Assembly: GCA_029959085.1 (NCBI GenBank)
Contig: JARWIR010000091.1
Span: 1,116,001-1,180,000, forward strand
Direction of reading: 5' to 3'
DNA: 64,000 nucleotides
DNA from: Nemophila menziesii
Lineage: Eukaryota; Streptophyta; Magnoliopsida; Boraginales; Hydrophyllaceae
The position numbers were made by a program, and so were the translations under genes. The notes under the pieces are model-generated. The model saw nothing but the letters and a program-made list of their open reading frames with translations. It did no database searches and had not been told where the DNA came from. This document shows, in pieces, positions 59,215 through 64,000 of the stretch. Positions within the stretch are counted from its first letter, which is position 1; every line of letters begins with the position of its first letter.

Positions 59215-60841
59215 TGTTAGAATATTTCCTATTTTTGGTGTGTTTTTATGAGACAAATTTTTGTGTCTTTAACATAATTGTGTTACATACATGATTCCAT
59301 CTTTCCATATTTGTAACATAAAATTTGTCACTAGTTTACTTATCTCAAGCATGATTATTTTTCTATATAGGTTTTAACATGGTTTGCTCACTCTGTAGGT
59401 TATAACTTTCTATGTGGACGTGCGTGTATGCTTCATTAGATCCTTTTACATGTTAATAGTTAAAGCATCCAAACATGTCTTACTTGCTAAGTTGTGAATT
59501 CTTTCATCATAATTACATTAGAATACTTTATCTAAATGGAATAACTTATTATGTGTTCAATGCCTTCTAAATGTGTCAAACTTCATTGATTTTGATTTCG
59601 CATTTAGAACATGCATTATGCTAGACACACCCATATCGTGAACACTTTTGGTCTTAGGCACACCCATTAGTTATCGAGAATATTCATTGACCATGTGATC
59701 TTGGTTAAGTTAAGCACAAACTTTGATATTACTTGACATGCACTTAACCTTTCTAAATGACTCTACCAAACTGCTTTATAATTTGACATTTAGAAACGCA
59801 TCACATGATTAGAGAACAAGTATCCTAGTAAATTTTGTCTATGATTATAAGTGATTTTGTATGAGTTTTACACACTTTATGCTTCAACATGTCATGTCCA
59901 TTATATTTCAAAAGTTATTAACTGCATACTTGTTTATATTATCAATTATAAGATATTCCATATGAAGAGTTAAAACATCTAAACATCAATACTATGGCTA
60001 AACATGCATTTACATCTTATATGATCTATTTTGACCACATAAACAAGCTCTTCTTATCCACCATTTTTCAGCACCTTTGGAGAGCAAATCAAGAGTAAGT
60101 CAAAGCTCAAGAAGACCAATTTTTCATTTTAGTATCATAATCCAAACATGATCAATATCACAGTATTATCCACTTGAGAAGGATTTCATCTACCATCACT
60201 TTACTATATACTCAAGAAAGAGTTCAACCACAACCATCATTGTACAATTAACTCAAGAAGGAGTCAATAAACCATCATTGATCTATCCACTCAATAAGGA
60301 GCGCTACAAGCTTAATATTTATACCTATGCTATATGAGTCAAATCTTTCTTCTTGTAATATTCATTCAAACACATGGATTTTCTCTTGTTCAATATTAGA
60401 GAAGAGTAGTTTGTAAAGTTTGAGACCGAGCTTAGTAAAAATCTCCTCAGGTTGTAATTGAGCTGGTATAAGTCACAAAGGTCTGGTTGTGGTTTAGCCT
60501 GGTAAAACTTCATTGTAAATGTTTTATGATTCACTTTCAAGAATTGCTAGAAGCTTAGTGGAGAAACTTAAAATCCAAAGGGCGATTCCTTAAATGGTGG
60601 ACTAGACGTTTGGGAGTCGAACCACTAAAAACTATGTGTTTCTATATATCTCTTTACTTTGCCTATAATATTTGTTGTCCATGCTTATTTATCAAACCTA
60701 AACTATCTATATTGTTTATCTTGTTAAGTGATTGATAATTTGCCTTAAAGAAGTTTCTTCCAACTAATAATTGTCGATAAAAGTTTTTGATTAGACATAA
60801 TTAGATTTATATCCTATTCACACCCTCTATAGGATTTATAC
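59215..60841 (+). repeat. Diverged solo LTR of a Sirevirus-like element inside the satellite
   Basis: It starts TGTTAGAATA and ends near CCTCTATAGGATTTATAC. Its last 300 bp match the 3' part of the Sirevirus LTR at 38462 piecewise: CTTAGTG-AAACTTAAAATCC, GGTGGACTAG...GAACCACTA, and TCCTATTCACACCCTCTA. The flanks TCAGG (59210-59214) and TTAGG (60842-60846) are an approximate target duplication, and the satellite resumes directly after it. The terminal CA is not preserved. Confidence 0.7.
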
Positions 60842-60890
60842 TTAGGTTTTAGATTTGATAACCTCACATAGGGTTTCATCAGTCATATAT
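60842..60890 (+). repeat. Resumed 70-bp satellite unit
   Basis: CTTAGGTTTTAGATTTGATAACC and CATAGGGTTTCATC continue the unit that breaks off at 59214. This shows that the LTR landed inside the array. Confidence 0.85.
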
Positions 60891-62361
60891 TTTATTTGTG
60901 AAATTATATACATATATAGTTAAAACCTATTTTAGCAAGGAAAAAAAAGTGTAGTTGGTATTATTGGTGTGAATTTTACCTAATAAAAACCCACGTGTCC
61001 ATCTTTTCCGTATGAATTAAGTTTCTTATAAAATTTGCGTAGATGTTATGCATGTCGTGGATTAGGCAAGATTCTCCCATCGTTGGAAATTGATTCGTAT
61101 GTACCTGGTCTGACTAATGGAGTATTCGACAGAAATCTCTTCCCCCCGCAAGGCTAAAACTTGTGTTTTTGATCAGCTGTGTTGAAGCTTTGCTACCTCA
61201 ACACCTAATCTGTTTCCTTTAAATTTTTTAATATCACCTTTTTGTTGAAATCTTTTGCCACTCCGATATTGGCTATATTGGATCGTATTATGGCTCGCTC
61301 TTTAGTTTCCTCAAGGAGTTTTAGCTCTTGACATTACCTTTTAGATTATTTTTAACGAATTTTTAGTTTTAATTTAAATGAACCTTAAGTGTATTGTTTA
61401 ATGTTTCGCAAGTGAATGATTGTAATGGTTTGGCCTACATTTATTGGATCATATATTGCATTCGTTGTTTTTATCGTTCATTGTCTTTGTGTGTTGGTGT
61501 AAATTATGAAACAGAAAGAATGTGAAAGCGATGCTGAAGAAAACGATTGATTATGGTGTTGAAACAATCTTAAAAATTTTCATGATGATGGTTTTAGAAT
61601 TATGGGTTATAGGACTAAAAAATACCTTATTGTTTCTTGAAAAAAATTAAGTATTTTTGTTGGTTATTGAATATAAATCAATTGTGTACACAAATATTTA
61701 AGTATGTGTTGAATGGATTTAGTATATGAGTAAGTTGAAAAAAATCAACGAGTTATTAGAAAGATTTATGTGGGTTGGAACTTGGAAGTACATCTTGGTT
61801 GGTTATAAAAATTAATTTTACGTGAGTGTTAATTAGATAACAAAACTCGATAAGTAATGAAAAGTCATTAAAATAAATTCATGGAAAATGTAAGTATTCA
61901 AGCAAATAAGTATCGAAAATCCAGATTAAACAAATAACAACATATTTCTTGATCTAATCTAATGAATCGAATAACCAGAAAATTTTAACGTTTTCTCCTC
62001 AATGTATCAAAGTATGACAAGTACATTAGAAGCCATTTGTTAACCTGAAAACGAAATAAAACACCATGAAACAATGATTTGAAAAGAATTACCATTGATA
62101 TTATTTAAAATGATCGAGATATCATTTTAAAAGCAATGGGTTATATAGTTATAGAAATGGGCTACTAACTAAAATGTGTAGGTTGTTGGTGTAAATAACT
62201 TGGGATGCCACACACTAGCTAACTGTGAAACATATGTTTTACATAACCTACTGTCATATATGAAACTTACAATGTTAGTAATATAACAACATATTATACT
62301 CTTAAATTCGGCAAGATTCTATAAAATAAAAGAGCGTCTAGAATCACATTGCTATGGATAG
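60891..62361. other. No gene seen; AT-rich spacer
   Basis: AT-rich noncoding DNA with stops in all frames and no recognisable repeat. Confidence 0.45.
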
Positions 62362-63866
62362 TGATGTCTCCCCATTTGTGATGATTTAATATTAGTTGGA
62401 GACATCATTTTTAGTGTTTTAGGAAGTCTTCTAGTCGATTTTCCCATTAAATATTGCACTTTCCTATTTCTAGTCTTGATTTAATGATTTATTATTTTTA
62501 GAGCATATTGGGTTTAATTATTTATTTAGTGTGAAGCTTTAAAGATATATATGGAGATTAATTAGATGCCAAGTCAATTCTAAGAGATAAGGAAAGAAGA
62601 TATACATGAAAATTGGAGAGAAGAAAACAAAAGCTAAAATATGGAAAAATAAAGTTGCCAAATAAATATGAATTTCACCACCCACGACCACAAATGGGCT
62701 TATATCTCAAAATCAGTGAGAATTTGGAAGAATGGTCAAGATCAAAGTTAAAGATCTTTCCGAGACAATGAATTTAGACTATCATACGCGTCAAACGGAT
62801 AAGTATTGAAGCTGTTATGACTAAAACAAAAACGGGGCTGATTCAAGAAGTCCATTACTTACATTCTCCTTCAAGGAAACGAATTAGGGCTTCCAATACA
62901 CCTATAAATACACCCTTAAACCATTGTAAACATGTCCTTGCTTAGTGCCAAGTATAGTCTTAGTCCTTACTTGTATTTTCTCAGTTTTAAATAGTAGTTT
63001 AGTCCTTTAATTTAATATTCATCCTTAGTATCAAGCTATTCATCCAAGAAGCAAGCTGACCTATAGAGGAAGTCAAGAAGGACGAAGTTGAAGAGTGACA
63101 AACTCCTCTTCTACATCTCTCCTTCTCTATATTTAGGGTAATTAGCTATAGATTTGTGGCTTCACCATATTTCTAAGCTTTTATTCTGTAAGTTTTACTT
63201 TTAATTGTTGGGTTATTATTTTGTCTTAAATTTCATAATACTATTTGTTATTTTAATTGATTGAGCTTGGCGTATATTGTTAATATGTGTTTTGACTTAT
63301 TGTTACATCCCTAGATTTGGCCAATCTTAGGACTATTCTTAGTTATTGACAACACCACATAATCGTCTAGTTTCGATCCTTTGCCTAACTAGATAGCCAT
63401 AAAGGTTTAATTTAACCACCAATCACTACTCAAGGTTTCTTTACCCAAGTTCCTTGGTAGTGGAGAGGTTACTCCCAAGCCTGATAGAGGTTAGGTAGAA
63501 TTTAGAATCCTGATTAATATATAATGCTCAATGCGTGACAGGTTAGAATACAACTTAGTAATAGACTCATATTAGTAACCCTAATTTATTTGCCTTACAT
63601 TCATATTTATTTATTTGCATTATTTATTTATTCGCGTTAGATAATTATTCATCTTATCCTATTTTTATAAAAACATCTAAATTCATCTACGCTTGTTAAA
63701 TATAAGTAGATCTAACGGATTAAATCCCTTCGAACGAACTTGACTTATCATTAAAACTTGCAAACGATATGTGATACTTGCAGTGAGTTCCGTGGTTCTC
63801 AAGGGTGTGTGCTCTTTATTATTATCTTTATTTATCTATTATTTTATCACACCTTTGCCCCCACCA
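62362..63866 (+). repeat. LTR of a Ty3-type element (copy B), probable solo LTR
   Basis: It is 1505 bp, TGATGTCTCC to CCCCCACCA, and closely similar over its length to the reverse complement of 11905-13431. The flanks GATAG (62357-62361) and CATAG (63867-63871) form a 5-bp duplication with one mismatch. No PBS follows within the remaining 134 bases, which supports a solo LTR. Confidence 0.8.
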
Positions 63867-64000
63867 CATAGTCATGAATGTATTACTTATAAATATACAT
63901 AACCAATTGATACATCACTGAAAACGCAAACAATGATTATAAAGCTTATGAAAAAAATAAAACAATTGTAAAAAAAATATAGCTTTACCTTGAATGATGG
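63867..64000. other. Window end, no feature
   Basis: AT-rich flank of the solo LTR. Confidence 0.4.

Overview
The window is plant nuclear DNA. It is AT-rich, crowded with transposable elements, and holds two intron-containing host genes with canonical GT-AG introns. The host genes and the transposon families (Athila-type Ty3, Sirevirus-type Ty1, MULE, CACTA, Stowaway, L1-like LINE) fit a eudicot. I cannot fix the family or species from the sequence alone.

Host genes. (1) At 16.7-19.1 kb on the + strand is an 11-exon WD40 gene of the SWD2/WDR82 family (APRF1/S2LA type), a predicted COMPASS-like histone H3K4 methyltransferase subunit. I rebuilt every exon junction and obtained an uninterrupted 338-residue product. 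(2) At 48.8-50.2 kb on the - strand is a three-exon WUSCHEL gene of 268 residues, with the WUS-type homeodomain, acidic stretch, WUS-box and C-terminal EAR-like motif. It is the stem-cell homeobox regulator of shoot meristems.

Mobile-element layout. 1-5391: Athila-like Ty3 element on the - strand (gag-protease ORF, PBS, 5' LTR), with an array of paired palindromes in its 3' noncoding part. 5.4-9 kb: noncoding repeats and a small MULE-like element. 9.4-11.9 kb: broken gene of a MULE-like element, cut by an LTR at 11905. 11.9-14.9 kb: that LTR plus probable internal remnant. 20.2-21.0 kb: MULE N-terminal gene fragment behind a promoter with three hairpins. 21.6-23.0 kb: non-autonomous relative of the 9-kb element. 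26.8-27.4 kb: inverted-repeat element holding a 62-bp minisatellite. 29.7-30.4 kb: dead Ty3 integrase. 30.7-31.0 kb: Stowaway MITE. 31.0-32.8 kb: 5'-truncated LINE. 33-38.4 kb: highly decayed repeat-rich DNA. 38462-45374: complete, recently inserted, non-autonomous Sirevirus with TATAT target duplications, two LTRs about 1.2% different, gag, and a second ORF where pol should be. 51-56.6 kb: decayed CACTA element starting less than 1 kb upstream of the WUS start codon. 57.4-60.9 kb: 70-bp satellite array split by a solo LTR. 62.4-63.9 kb: solo LTR in inverted orientation to the one at 11.9 kb.

The least expected signal is shared by two unrelated LTR elements. Both carry pairs of 12-bp GC-rich palindromes at fixed spacing: exactly 21 bp in the Sirevirus, in its LTRs and again in the leader of its second ORF, and 22-23 bp in the Athila-like element. 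This looks like a dimeric protein-binding or RNA-structural element.
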